A stretch of 28,084 nt of DNA from Candidatus Latescibacterota bacterium (GTDB lineage Bacteria > Latescibacterota > UBA2968 > UBA8231), in NCBI GenBank assembly GCA_022819745.1, contig JAJEGS010000012.1, forward strand, positions 1-28,084, given 5' to 3'. Below, in pieces: positions 1-8,417 of this stretch; the stretch's first letter is position 1; every line of letters starts with the position of its first letter. The translations under genes were made by a program, and so were the position numbers. The notes beneath the pieces were generated by a model. It made no database searches. It saw only the letters and a list, made by a program, of their open reading frames with translations, and was not told where the DNA came from.

Positions 1-1
1 C

Positions 2-139
2 CCGATAAAAAAACATGGACGAAAAGCCATAAGCCTCTTTCGAAAAGGATTAGACCAACTCACACAAATCATACACCAAACACGAGACCAACCTAAACAA
101 GCCCGACAATATCAACCCATGTTACTGTCGTGTACTTAG
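2..139 (+). pseudogene. 3' tail of a probable IS4-type transposase (partial)
   Basis: The reading frame is open from the window edge to a TAG at 137-139 and gives 45 residues. It has the look of the extreme C-terminus of IS4-type DDE transposases: a basic HGRKAISLFRKGLD segment, a Gln-rich stretch and a terminal LLSCT. The catalytic part lies outside the window, so whether the element is intact cannot be judged. The base composition is more AT-rich than the adjacent flippase gene. The family call rests on remembered motif similarity of a short tail; a hypothetical protein remains possible. Confidence 0.45.
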
Positions 140-158
140 GTTAATCCCTAAAGAGTAT

Positions 159-404
159 ATGAATATACACAAGTCAATAATAGCACTTAGAGATGGTTTT
201 CACGCTCACTCAGACATGGAGAAATTGAAGCCTATTTATCACAGGTCGAATATGATGGAGGAAAGGAATCCCTTTTCAGTCTGGAATGAAGAATTGATAA
301 GTAGATCGGATAGACTTGTAAATGGCGTTGTTTGCAATATTGCAAGGCTCATACAGAAATTGGAATCTGAATGTCCTCTAAGTCCTCCAACAGATCAGCA
401 ATAA
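159..404 (+). CDS. doubtful small hypothetical protein
   Basis: An 81-residue open frame begins 20 bases after the transposase-like tail and ends just before the flippase region. AAAGAG lies a few bases upstream of the ATG and could serve as a ribosome binding site. The product has no signal peptide, membrane segment or motif that I recognise. It sits in AT-rich sequence beside a mobile-element remnant, so it could be a passenger of that element or a chance frame. Confidence 0.25.
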   Translation: MNIHKSIIALRDGFHAHSDMEKLKPIYHRSNMMEERNPFSVWNEELISRSDRLVNGVVCNIARLIQKLESECPLSPPTDQQ

Positions 405-512
405 ACTTGCCAGTATTGCACAAAAACTTTCTTGGGATTCAGGCGTTGAGTCTCAGGAATTTTTGTGAAAAGCCCGTAACGGGTTGCTTCGAAAATATAG
501 ACTGTATCTCCT

Positions 513-1793
513 TCATACGGATGGTGGCTGCTTCGTCGTCGGCTTTTCCGCTTGCCCAAAAGAGGGCAACGCAAAGACGGCCCGCCAGCTCAGCCGGTTT
601 AGACGCAAGTAATAAGAGGCCGTCAGGACGCCCCACAACGCATACGCGAGCGAAGTAGATAAGGCGGCCCCGCGCAGCCCGAGCTTGGGGATCAACCATA
701 GATTCAGGGCCACATTGACCGCCAAAGCGATACTGGGTGCCCACAGGGTCATGGAGGGATAGCCCTCGCCCATTAGCTTGGCGTTGAACACGGCCCCGAA
801 GCCCAAAAACAACATGCCGGGCAACAGCCAAACAAGGGGCTCGTACGCATCTGGATATAAGGGAAAGAAGACGCTCAGCAGTAGGCGTCCGCCGAAGATC
901 AAGACAACCGCCGAAAGCAAGGAAAAGACAAAGATGCCTTGGCCCACGCCCAAGGAGAGCCGCGTGTCGTCTTGTCCGCGCACTATTTTGGCGAGCAGGA
1001 TGACCGAGGCAATGTTGGCGACGCGCTGCACCATGTCCGTAAAGTTTGTCGCCACTCCATACACGCCGACCTCCTTCGCGCCCAAAAAGCGCTCGATAAA
1101 AAAGAGGTCGCTCTTGAGCAGCAAAAACATGAGCACCAAGCAGACCTCGCCACGCGAACCAATGCGCAGCATTTGCCCGAGCGCGCGTCGCCCTCCCCAC
1201 CGAAAGCGGAATCCCCGGTACAAGAATAGGGCAAAAATAGCCAAGCCCGTTATTCCTACTGCTCCTACCCACACTCCCATCACCCGTTCCAATTCGAGAT
1301 ACCCTAGCTGGGAAAGGACTAGATTGCCGCCGAGATAGATGGCGATGAAGACTACGGGCAGCAGTGCGTAGGGCTTGAGCCGATCTTCGCCTAAAAAGAC
1401 GGACAAACCCGCCCTTTGTAGCACGGTGAACGCAATTACGCAAACGCCCAAAATCCATTGGACCAGGGTAATACTGGGCACGAAGACCTTTGCGAGTGCC
1501 AAGCTAAAAGGGGCCGTCAGCAACAGGAGGGCACCCAAGACGAGGCAATACAACAAGGTGTGATTGATCGCGGCCTCCCGCTCTCGCTCTCGCCCCACCA
1601 CGTAAATGTTCCCCTTGCTGAGCCACTCTCCTAAGAACAGAACGCCCAACATGACGAGCGCAGTCCATAGCTTTAGGGTGCCATAGTGCTCCGGCCCTAG
1701 CTGATCGGCCAGCAGGACCGAGTTCACAAAGCCCAAAGAAAAGACCAGAAAGGAGCAGGTTGTGTTGAGCGAAAAGCCGCGGAAAAAGTTCAT
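513..1793 (-). CDS. polysaccharide flippase (Wzx/MATE-like)
   Basis: The 426-residue product is almost wholly hydrophobic, with about twelve predicted membrane helices separated by short Arg/Lys-rich loops. The N-terminus (FSLNTTCSFLVFSLGFVNSV, then a DQLGPEHYGTLKLW segment) matches the pattern of polysaccharide_synt/oligosaccharide flippases, where a first helix is followed by a GxxxYG-type loop. The length fits the family's usual 400-500 residues. Such proteins move lipid-linked glycans across the inner membrane for capsule, O-antigen or exopolysaccharide assembly. No glycosyltransferases lie beside it here, so its glycan is unknown. The ribosome binding site upstream of the chosen ATG is weak. 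A long frame in another phase (439-1458) is Arg-rich and shadow-like. Confidence 0.85.
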   Translation of the reverse strand: MNFFRGFSLNTTCSFLVFSLGFVNSVLLADQLGPEHYGTLKLWTALVMLGVLFLGEWLSKGNIYVVGREREREAAINHTLLYCLVLGALLLLTAPFSLALAKVFVPSITLVQWILGVCVIAFTVLQRAGLSVFLGEDRLKPYALLPVVFIAIYLGGNLVLSQLGYLELERVMGVWVGAVGITGLAIFALFLYRGFRFRWGGRRALGQMLRIGSRGEVCLVLMFLLLKSDLFFIERFLGAKEVGVYGVATNFTDMVQRVANIASVILLAKIVRGQDDTRLSLGVGQGIFVFSLLSAVVLIFGGRLLLSVFFPLYPDAYEPLVWLLPGMLFLGFGAVFNAKLMGEGYPSMTLWAPSIALAVNVALNLWLIPKLGLRGAALSTSLAYALWGVLTASYYLRLNRLSWRAVFALPSFGQAEKPTTKQPPSV

Positions 1794-1814
1794 TGAGATG
1801 GCCGGTGGGAACTA

Positions 1815-1841
1815 AAGCGGCGACGGAGGTGGTCGCTGCTT
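1815..1841. terminator. hairpin between flippase and PQQ dehydrogenase
   Basis: A 10-bp stem, AAGCGGCGAC pairing with GTCGCTGCTT with one G-T wobble, encloses a 7-base loop. It lies between two minus-strand genes, about 115 bases beyond the dehydrogenase stop. No T tract follows on either strand, so it is a weak terminator candidate and may be an RNA-stabilising structure. Confidence 0.3.
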
Positions 1842-1956
1842 ATCAAGCGAAAACCTAGGGCATGGCGGCGCATCCGTCTTGGCGGAAGGATTCTAGGTCG
1901 GCCGGAGAGAAGCATCAAGGCGGAATAGCAAATTCATGCGCGCGGTCCTTCCGTTA

Positions 1957-3909
1957 TCAGGGCAGACTCAGCACCACCAACTCGGCTGGCTGGTCGGCCC
2001 CGCCGGTGGGAATGGCGATGTATTGCTTGCCGCCGGCCATATAGGTGATGGGCTGGCCCGAGGCGTTGCGCGGTAGCTCAACTTTGCCTATCAGCGCGCC
2101 GTCGTCTGGGTCAAAGGCCCAGAGATAGGGAGCATTGGGATTGATTTTGACCTCGACGGCATTGCCTCGGGGCGAGTTGTTGACCACGTCCCACTGCGCC
2201 TGAGTCGCGGCGAAGAGCAAGCTCTCGGTGATGATGGGGAAGTTGCGCTGTGCCCAGCCCAAGGGCGGCAAATCGAGATGGGCAAGGCTGGGGTGGTCGC
2301 GCGGCCCCTCACCCACGGGGACCTGCCAGCGGTGTTCGCCCGTGTTGAGATCAATGGCCGTGATCCGGCCGTAGGGCGGCTTGAGCAAGGGCAGGCCGCG
2401 CGGGCCGTCGGGACCGAATTCTACTCCGCCGGTATAGCGGAAGGGAGCGTTGGGGTCGGTGGCTTTGGTCAGGGTTAGCACGGCCGGGAACGTATAAGAG
2501 GGGATGTAGATTATGCCTTGGTGGGGATCGACGGCAGCACCAGCCCAGCTAGCTCCGCCGATAATGCCGGGAACGAGGATCGTCCCCTTCTTATCCATGC
2601 TCTCCACGGTCTGCGCTATGTAGAGCGGGCCGTAGCTGTAATCGTCGGCGATGGTCTTGGCCATCTGGTGTAGGGTTGGGGTAAAGTCGATCAGATCGTC
2701 CTCAGTCAGACCTTGGCGCTCGAAGGCGGCTGGCTTGCTGGGAATGGGTTGGGTGGGCGAGGAATTTTCGCCGGGGATGTCGGATTGCGGTACGGGTTTT
2801 TCTTCGATGGGCCAGATTGGCTCGCCCGTTTGGCGGTCGAAGACGAAGCAGAAGCCTTGTTTGGTGACTTGGGCCACGGCCTTGATTTCCCGGCCTCCGA
2901 CGTTGATATCGACGAGGTTGGGCGCGGCCGGCAGATCGTAGTCCCACATCCCGTGGTGGGCGATCTGGAAGTGCCAGACGCGCTCGCCCGTAGCGGCATT
3001 CAGGCAGACGAGGCTCTCGGCGAAGAGGTTGTCTCCGGGACGGTGCCCGCCGTAGTAATCGTTAGTCGGGGTGCTCACCGGCAAATAGACGTAGCCCAAT
3101 TCGGGATCGGCGCTCATCAAGGTCCAGACGTTGGTGTTGCCGGTGTTTTCCCACGAGCCGTCTTCCCAAGTCTCGTTGCCGAAGGCCCCTTCTTGGGGGA
3201 TAGTTTCAAAGACCCACTTTTGGGCACCGGTGCGCACGTCGAAGCCGCGCACATCGCCCGGGGGCATGGTTTCGTCGGGTGGGCGACCAACGGCAAAGGC
3301 ATCGAGGACCACCGCGCCGACGATGGCGATGTCGCCGCAGATGACCGGCGGTGAAGTGACTGCGTAGAGTTCGCGTGCGACTGGCCGGCGCAAGCCCTTG
3401 GTCAAATCGACGCGGCCGTTGTCGCCAAAGCTCTGGATGGGTTGGCCGTTGTCGGCGTTGAGGGCGATGAGATAGGCGTCGCCAGTGCCAAAGAGGATGC
3501 GACGGTCGCCGCCGTCCTCCCAATAGGAGACGCCTCGGTGGACTAGGCCGACGTTGGCTGGTGTGCCTGACCTCCAGGTGCCTGGGTCGTAGGTCCAGAT
3601 TGTCTTGCCGCTTGTGGCGTCGAGTGCGACGACTAGGTTGAGCGAAGTGCTGACGTAGAGGTTGTCGCCGACTTGGAGCGGCGTGCCCTCAAAGACCATG
3701 GTCCAGATTTCTGGATGGGCGTCGAGAATGGGCTGGTCGGCCGAGGCCCAAGTCCAGGCGATTTCTAGCTGGGCGAAATTGGTGGCGTCGATTTGGTCAA
3801 ACGGGGCGTATTTGGTGCTGGCCGCGGTCGCGCCGTACGAGCGCCACTCGCCGGTGGAATCGGCCAGCAACGGCGAAGCGAACAGCGCGAGGGCAAGGAG
3901 CAGAGTCAT
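1957..3909 (-). CDS. secreted PQQ-dependent dehydrogenase
   Basis: The 650-residue protein starts with a short signal peptide (MTLLLALALFASPLLA) and continues as a quinoprotein beta-propeller. Tryptophan-docking repeats of the form TGxxxW recur (SGKTIWTYDP, TGAQKWVFE, TGERVWHFQ, TGEHRWQVP), and HHGMWDYDLPAAP resembles the conserved HHDLWDxDLPA segment of membrane glucose and related quinoprotein dehydrogenases. The N-terminal membrane anchor of classical glucose dehydrogenase is absent, so the enzyme is probably periplasmic. It should oxidise an alcohol, aldose or polyol using PQQ and pass electrons to the respiratory chain; the substrate cannot be read from the sequence. A strong GAGGAG ribosome binding site 7 bases upstream supports the start. 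No cytochrome c domain is fused, and no PQQ biosynthesis genes are present. Confidence 0.92.
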   Translation of the reverse strand: MTLLLALALFASPLLADSTGEWRSYGATAASTKYAPFDQIDATNFAQLEIAWTWASADQPILDAHPEIWTMVFEGTPLQVGDNLYVSTSLNLVVALDATSGKTIWTYDPGTWRSGTPANVGLVHRGVSYWEDGGDRRILFGTGDAYLIALNADNGQPIQSFGDNGRVDLTKGLRRPVARELYAVTSPPVICGDIAIVGAVVLDAFAVGRPPDETMPPGDVRGFDVRTGAQKWVFETIPQEGAFGNETWEDGSWENTGNTNVWTLMSADPELGYVYLPVSTPTNDYYGGHRPGDNLFAESLVCLNAATGERVWHFQIAHHGMWDYDLPAAPNLVDINVGGREIKAVAQVTKQGFCFVFDRQTGEPIWPIEEKPVPQSDIPGENSSPTQPIPSKPAAFERQGLTEDDLIDFTPTLHQMAKTIADDYSYGPLYIAQTVESMDKKGTILVPGIIGGASWAGAAVDPHQGIIYIPSYTFPAVLTLTKATDPNAPFRYTGGVEFGPDGPRGLPLLKPPYGRITAIDLNTGEHRWQVPVGEGPRDHPSLAHLDLPPLGWAQRNFPIITESLLFAATQAQWDVVNNSPRGNAVEVKINPNAPYLWAFDPDDGALIGKVELPRNASGQPITYMAGGKQYIAIPTGGADQPAELVVLSLP

Positions 3910-4018
3910 GGCGTATCTCCTCGTGGATGCGGTATAGCGATAGTATAGGACTTTATAGGCGAGGGCCGCCAGAGGTTTGTCACGCCTAAAGGCGCGGTGA
4001 AGCAGACCGCTTCTTAGA

Positions 4019-4042
4019 TAGAAGGTGGAGGTTCTCCTTCTA
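4019..4042. terminator. hairpin overlapping the oxygenase stop codon
   Basis: TAGAAGG at 4019-4025 pairs perfectly with CCTTCTA at 4036-4042 and includes the stop codon of the minus-strand oxygenase. A second small stem, GCGGT with ACCGC, follows within 20 bases. No T tract follows on the minus strand, so termination is only a possibility. Confidence 0.3.
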
Positions 4043-5146
4043 AGCCAAGGGATCGTCTCCCTCGAATATCCGGCGCATTGCAGTGGTGAGCCTGTCCTCC
4101 GCCTCTACGCGCTCGGCCCAGTGGGTGGGCGTTCCTTCGTTCCACTTGGCCGGGCTGGCTTTGGGGTCGGGCGTCCGGTAGGCCATCAGCAGACCCCAGC
4201 GCGTGGGGGCGTCCAAGTCGCGGTGGCCGACGTGATGCGGCATGTGGTGGACGAAGGAGACCATGCTGCCGGGCGGCAGCGACAAGCGCTCAATCCGCAA
4301 CGGTTCGCCGGTAAAGGCGTGGATTTTGCCCGCTATCCAGTTGGTCTGCATTTCGTCGTCGTACTCGGTCCTTGTAGAATTCCACCGATAGGGAATGCGG
4401 TAGAGGTGGGAACCGGGGATAACGGCCAACTCGCCGCCCCCATCGCCGATTCCCATCCCTTCGGGATAGCACAGGGTGCGGACGCATTGCTGCGCTAGAA
4501 ATTGAGTAGTTAGCGCGTGGCCGTCGCCGATTTCGCTTTCGACTTCGTACTGCCCTTGGCGATACGGGTGCGCGTGCCAGCGCCGCCCCCTCGATCCGGC
4601 CGGCCGGTTGAGCATCAGACAGTGGTCGAGCAGGAAGCGCTCGCCGAGGAGCTGACCGAAGAGTTCCATCATCTGCGGGTGGCTGGTGGTGACGTCGAGG
4701 ATAAAATCGTCGTACGCGAGCGGAAAGTATTCGGGCATCATCCCCTGCCACTCGAATTCCGTAGCGACCGGCGCGGGACTAGGGCCGAAAAGCCCGTGTT
4801 CGTACATATAGGCGCGGAGTTCCGGCGACATAAAGCGCATTTGCTCCGAACCGCCGCAACAGGATGCTAGGAACTCAGGAGTCGTCTGCCCCGGTGTCGG
4901 TTCGGGCAGCCCACGGCTCGCATAGTCAATGGCACCCCAATCAGTACCTACTACAACGGCGTCGTTCATCCGTTGGAGCTTTTGCAGGCTGGCCGTCCAG
5001 CGCTGTTGCCCGGCGTCGGTTAGAATGCCTTCCCAGACCCAGTACCCTTCCCGTTCAAAAAAGTCACGGTCGAAAGCGGCTAGGACTTCGGGGCGCAAGA
5101 GGTCGTGCAGGCGACCGGCTGGAGTGGAGTCTTTCGATGCGTTCAT
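4040..5146 (-). CDS. phytanoyl-CoA dioxygenase (PhyH) family protein, atypical
   Basis: The 368-residue product is PhyH-like: a DRDFFEREGYWVWEGIL opening, a central RWHAHPYRQGQYE, GGGELAVIPGSHLYRIPYRW, and late MVSFVHHMPHHVGHRD and TRWGLLMAYRT segments. This is the order of the double-stranded beta-helix of non-haem Fe(II)/2-oxoglutarate oxygenases, which hydroxylate substrates while decarboxylating 2-oxoglutarate. The expected HxD iron motif reads H191-A-H193, so the carboxylate ligand is replaced or lies elsewhere. The ATG at 5146 is preferred to one 18 codons upstream because the longer version would start inside a 12-bp hairpin; no good ribosome binding site is visible for either. It follows the cyclase gene on the same strand with that hairpin between them. 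Confidence 0.75.
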   Translation of the reverse strand: MNASKDSTPAGRLHDLLRPEVLAAFDRDFFEREGYWVWEGILTDAGQQRWTASLQKLQRMNDAVVVGTDWGAIDYASRGLPEPTPGQTTPEFLASCCGGSEQMRFMSPELRAYMYEHGLFGPSPAPVATEFEWQGMMPEYFPLAYDDFILDVTTSHPQMMELFGQLLGERFLLDHCLMLNRPAGSRGRRWHAHPYRQGQYEVESEIGDGHALTTQFLAQQCVRTLCYPEGMGIGDGGGELAVIPGSHLYRIPYRWNSTRTEYDDEMQTNWIAGKIHAFTGEPLRIERLSLPPGSMVSFVHHMPHHVGHRDLDAPTRWGLLMAYRTPDPKASPAKWNEGTPTHWAERVEAEDRLTTAMRRIFEGDDPLA

Positions 5147-5164
5147 AGGGGGTTTTGGGCAGTT

Positions 5165-5197
5165 GAGAACCCCGCGCCGTTTCGACGCGGGGTTCTC
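5165..5197 (-). terminator. 12-bp perfect hairpin after the cyclase gene
   Basis: GAGAACCCCGCG pairs perfectly with CGCGGGGTTCTC around a 9-base loop, beginning 10 bases beyond the cyclase stop. The stem is GC-rich and long enough for a terminator, but the following minus-strand bases (AACTGCCC) contain no T tract. It is either an unusual terminator or a structure that protects the upstream message. Confidence 0.5.
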
Positions 5198-5206
5198 CAT
5201 TCCAGT

Positions 5207-6184
5207 TCAGCGGATGGCGAGTGGCCGCCCCGGCGATCCCGTGCCGCCTTTGAAGCGGGTCGGCGTGAATATAAAGAGAAACTCGTACACCTCGTCGGCC
5301 AACACTTCTTCAAAGACCATGTTCTCCAGGTTGAAGATGCCGTTCTTGGTGATGAGTTCCTGGTGGACCGGGAAGACCAATTTGGGGTCGGGACCGGGCA
5401 CGACTTCGGTGGTCCACTGGTCCGAGCCGATCATCGAAGGTTTCATGGAGATGATCCACTCGCTCGCTTCCATGCCGATGCCGGGCGGGTTGGTGTTGTA
5501 GGTATCAGGATCCGTCCACAGCTTGGACCAGCCGTAGTTGAAGAGCAGGGCATCGCCCTCCTCGATGCTGCTTTCGGCGATCCCCTGCCTTGCGAGCGCA
5601 CCGCGGATATCGGCGACGGTGACCTCGTAGCTGTGGCCGAGGTGTTCGACGCCCTTGTAGCCGGCAATGTCGATGAGCACGCCGCGGGTGATGAAGGGGC
5701 GCACGTGTTCGATGCCCAGTTTGGTCACCCCATAAGGAGTGGCCATCTCGTCGGCGGTAACGCCATTGTAGAATACGTCTTGGATCGAGCCGTCGGCCAT
5801 CTCCATGCGCGTGCCAATATGGGCTAGCCCGTCGAACTGGGTGCCGACTTGGCCGATCTCGGCGCAGAGGAACTCGTCGAAATACATGAGCATGTTGTTC
5901 TCGCCGAAGGGGCCGCCAGTGGGCGCGCCGGGAATGATCATCGCATACGTGCGCTCGCCAAACAGCGGCATGCCGCGCTCGTATATCTGGCCCAGCTCAT
6001 ACATCTTGCCGGTCTTGACTAGCTGCACGGCCTTGAGGATGGTTTCGGCGGTAATGCGGTTGGATGCGCCGGCTTGGTCGTCGGCTCCCCACGGCGAGGG
6101 CCACCACGGCCCTTGTTCGCGGGTCTGGGAAAAGCACGGCAGGGACAAGGCGAGCACGAGGATCGCCGAGGTGAGCGATTTCAT
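5207..6184 (-). CDS. secreted cyclase-family metal hydrolase
   Basis: The 325-residue protein has a signal peptide ending near LPCFSQ, then a cyclase domain (Pfam Cyclase, the kynurenine formamidase/isatin hydrolase fold). The metal-binding segment GQVGTQFDGLAHIG corresponds to the family's HxGTHxDxxxH, with Gln at the second His position, as seen in some branches. ITRGVLIDIA and EEGDALLFNYGW match the later conserved blocks. Members hydrolyse amide or lactam-like bonds using Mn or Zn. The start at 6184 is chosen over a longer frame because AAGGAG lies 6 bases upstream and the signal peptide begins there. Export places it in the same compartment as the PQQ dehydrogenase. The substrate is unknown. 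Confidence 0.85.
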   Translation of the reverse strand: MKSLTSAILVLALSLPCFSQTREQGPWWPSPWGADDQAGASNRITAETILKAVQLVKTGKMYELGQIYERGMPLFGERTYAMIIPGAPTGGPFGENNMLMYFDEFLCAEIGQVGTQFDGLAHIGTRMEMADGSIQDVFYNGVTADEMATPYGVTKLGIEHVRPFITRGVLIDIAGYKGVEHLGHSYEVTVADIRGALARQGIAESSIEEGDALLFNYGWSKLWTDPDTYNTNPPGIGMEASEWIISMKPSMIGSDQWTTEVVPGPDPKLVFPVHQELITKNGIFNLENMVFEEVLADEVYEFLFIFTPTRFKGGTGSPGRPLAIR

Positions 6185-6257
6185 GAGTTTCTCCTTGGTA
6201 AATGGGTCGCGGAAATGCACCGCGATGGTATAAGGAAATTGCGGCCCTGAATCAAGC

Positions 6258-6710
6258 TCAGACGAACTTGACTACCACCAACAGCACGATGACGATCACC
6301 AGCACGGTGGGCACTTCGTTGAGAATGCGGAAGAACCGCTCGCTCTTTTGGTTTTCGCCGCGTTCAAACGCTTTGCGGTAGGAGGAGAGCATACCGTGGA
6401 GGGCCGCCATCGCGAGCACTAGCACCAACTTGATGTGTATCCAGTAGCCGGTGCCGGGCGCACCGGCACCCGTGGCGAGGATGAGCAGGATGCCGGTGAT
6501 AAAAGAAATGATCATCGCCGGATTCATAATGATCCGCAGCAACTTGTGCTCCATGACCTTGAAGGTCTCGTCGGCTTCGGAGCCAAGGGTAACTTGGCAG
6601 TGATAGACATAGAGGCGCGGCAGGTAGAACATGCCGACCATCCAGGCGATGACGAAGATGACGTGGATAGCTTTGAGCCACAGGTAGTACTCGCTTGCAA
6701 ATGCACTCAT
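6258..6710 (-). CDS. hemJ: protoporphyrinogen IX oxidase HemJ
   Basis: The 150-residue product has four predicted membrane helices and the HemJ pattern: LWLKAIHVIFVIAWMVGMFY with a conserved His at residue 16, a second His in LYVYH, MEHKLLRIIMNPAM, and WIHIKLVLVLAMAALHG with the conserved Lys. Length and motif order fit the family closely. HemJ oxidises protoporphyrinogen IX to protoporphyrin IX in the inner membrane, the penultimate step of haem synthesis. It is the only evident housekeeping gene in this stretch and no other haem genes flank it. The GAGGAG site upstream of the ATG is part of a small palindrome (GAGGACTCCTC), which could modulate ribosome access. Confidence 0.9.
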   Translation of the reverse strand: MSAFASEYYLWLKAIHVIFVIAWMVGMFYLPRLYVYHCQVTLGSEADETFKVMEHKLLRIIMNPAMIISFITGILLILATGAGAPGTGYWIHIKLVLVLAMAALHGMLSSYRKAFERGENQKSERFFRILNEVPTVLVIVIVLLVVVKFV

Positions 6711-6738
6711 AGGGAGGACTCCTCTACGCGGAGACGCG

Positions 6739-7377
6739 CTAGGTGCTCGTCGCTGCCAGCGCCGCTTCGTGGAGGGCGTTGACTGTTTCGGCGTCTAGGT
6801 CAATGTCGATGTTGGGAATGGACTTGGAGCGACCGATAAAGAGCGTCGCATAAAATGTGCAAGCCGCTAGGTAGGACCCGGCGAGGTTCGGGTGGCTTTG
6901 GTCCTTGTCGTGCAGGACGATATCGGGATGCGCCGCTAGACAGTGCTGCCAAGCTAGGCCCACGGGCACGACGGTCGCGCCGATCTCGCGCCCTACTTCG
7001 GCGTAGGTCTCGCTCAAGGCGGCTTGGGTCTCGGGCGCGTTTTGCCGCGCCCAAGTCATGTAGAGTATCGTCTGCGTCTGTGCCGCTTTAATTACGGCGT
7101 CGAACTCGCGGATGTTTTCTCCGGTGCGTTTGGGATTTTTGACCGGCAGGGTGCTTTGCTCCTGCAATACGACGTAGTCCCAGTCGGACGCCTGCAAGCG
7201 CTCGTGTGCCTCGCCTTTGTTCAAGTGCATCCTGAGCGAGGCCCCGCCAGCGCTGATGAGTTCGCATTCCAACTCGCCCTTGCCGCCGGAGTGGACGAGT
7301 TGGGCGAGGAGGCCGGGCAGATCGTTGCGCGCGGTGAAGCTGTTGCCTATGAAAAGGACGCGGGTGATATTGGCCAT
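6739..7377 (-). CDS. SGNH/GDSL-type hydrolase
   Basis: The 212-residue product begins MANITRVLFIGNSFTARNDL, which contains the block I serine of SGNH hydrolases in a GNSFT context, and near the end carries DKDQSHPNLAGSYLA, the block V Asp-x-x-His catalytic pair. VVLQEQSTLP and YMTWAR are further conserved blocks of the GNSFT subgroup. Such enzymes remove acyl groups, often acetyl esters from carbohydrates. There is no signal peptide, so it is probably cytoplasmic. The start at 7377 is preferred to one 26 codons upstream because block I should lie near the N-terminus. A near-copy of its first codons and leader recurs at 9322-9439. Confidence 0.85.
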   Translation of the reverse strand: MANITRVLFIGNSFTARNDLPGLLAQLVHSGGKGELECELISAGGASLRMHLNKGEAHERLQASDWDYVVLQEQSTLPVKNPKRTGENIREFDAVIKAAQTQTILYMTWARQNAPETQAALSETYAEVGREIGATVVPVGLAWQHCLAAHPDIVLHDKDQSHPNLAGSYLAACTFYATLFIGRSKSIPNIDIDLDAETVNALHEAALAATST

Positions 7378-7527
7378 GGTCCGTCTTCTGTTTGAGTTAA
7401 TGGGTTCCTGCTCAACATAAACACCGCTTTGCCTCGCGCCAAGTTGCCGTCCCAACGGTCTGGTATTCGGCGTGCAGGACCTCGATGTCGGCGATTTTTG
7501 TGCAATCTAACGATTGGAGAACTTCAG

Positions 7528-8295
7528 ATGGGACAAACTGTCGATCAGTACGAACGAGACGGGTATTGTATCGCGGATGAACAGATCCCGCCGGACGATG
7601 TGTTGGCAAAGGCATTACAGGGAATGGTGGCCGTGCGCGATGGGAAGTTTGATATGGGGATGCCGCCGACCGAGCATCCCGGGTACGATCCAGACGTGTT
7701 GTGCAAGATCAACAATCCGCATCGGTCGGATACGGGACTCTACGGATTGGTGACCTGTCCACAAGTGGGACGCAGGGTCGCCGAGATAACGGGCGCACAG
7801 CGAGTGCAGGTGTGGGCGAGTCAGTTGCTGATCAAGCCGCCGGGGTCCGCGACCGCAGGGCACGTCGGCTGGCATCAAGACCGACAGTACTGGGGCATGT
7901 GGCAGCAAGACGAAGGGCTTTTTACGGCGTGGATCGCGCTGTGCGATGTGGGGGAGGAGTTGGGACCGATGCGCTTTGTGCGCGGGTCGCACCGTTGGGG
8001 CTTCTTGGACCAAGGCAACTTCTTCGACAAGGACCAACACAAGCTGCGGGAGGACATCGCAGTGCCAGCGGGCGAGACTTGGGAGGAAGTGTCGGCGCTG
8101 ATGCCCTTAGGCGGGCTTAGCGTCCACCACTGCCTGACCTACCACGGCTCCAACGCCAATGTCTCGGATGCGGCGCGCTGGAGCTTGGCCGTGCATTTGC
8201 GCGACGAACGAGCCGTGCCGGTGCCCGGCGACCAAGGCTACTACACCGCGCATTTGGACGATCCCCAGATTTGCCCGGTGATGTACGAAGCCTAG
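7528..8295 (+). CDS. phytanoyl-CoA dioxygenase (PhyH) family protein
   Basis: The 255-residue protein has the complete PhyH facial triad: H116 and D118 in GWHQDRQYWG, and a distal H206 in LTYHGSN, with R217 placed to hold 2-oxoglutarate. The N-terminus (VDQYERDGYCIADEQI) is the usual opening helix of the family, and GPMRFVRGSHRWG is the conserved strand before the distal half. It should be a soluble Fe(II)/2-oxoglutarate hydroxylase acting on a small molecule. The ATG at 7528 follows GGAG at a good distance; an upstream in-frame start would fall in the divergent promoter region. It is transcribed away from the SGNH gene and converges on the gene ending at 8418 (or 8301). Confidence 0.9.
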   Translation: MGQTVDQYERDGYCIADEQIPPDDVLAKALQGMVAVRDGKFDMGMPPTEHPGYDPDVLCKINNPHRSDTGLYGLVTCPQVGRRVAEITGAQRVQVWASQLLIKPPGSATAGHVGWHQDRQYWGMWQQDEGLFTAWIALCDVGEELGPMRFVRGSHRWGFLDQGNFFDKDQHKLREDIAVPAGETWEEVSALMPLGGLSVHHCLTYHGSNANVSDAARWSLAVHLRDERAVPVPGDQGYYTAHLDDPQICPVMYEA

Positions 8296-8300
8296 CGTCG

Positions 8301-8417
8301 TTACTCAGGTGCAGAAGCGCCGAAGGCTGCGGCAAAAGCCCGCGACTTGGGATTGAGCACTGAGTAGAAGGCGCAGACTTCTGGGTCGGGATGGTCGCGC
8401 CAGAGCCAACCGGCGGA
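8301..8417 (-). pseudogene. possible detached C-terminus of the neighbouring gene
   Basis: This stretch continues exactly in frame after the TGA at 8418-8420. It encodes 38 residues before a TAA, containing WLWRDHPDPEVCAFYSV and LNPKSRAFAAAFGASAPE, which look like real protein sequence. It ends 5 bases from the convergent oxygenase stop, a typical compact arrangement for a real gene end. I infer that the neighbouring gene once ended at 8301, or that the TGA is read through or is a sequence error. Confidence 0.4.

Noticed and set aside
472..487. Small CCCG/CGGG hairpin beyond the flippase stop followed by TTTTC on the minus strand
   Set aside because: The stem has only four secure base pairs, too weak to call a terminator.
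439..1458. 339-codon minus-strand frame overlapping the flippase gene
   Set aside because: It is Arg-rich, lacks motifs and lies in another phase of a gene with clear membrane helices, so it is a shadow of GC-rich coding DNA.
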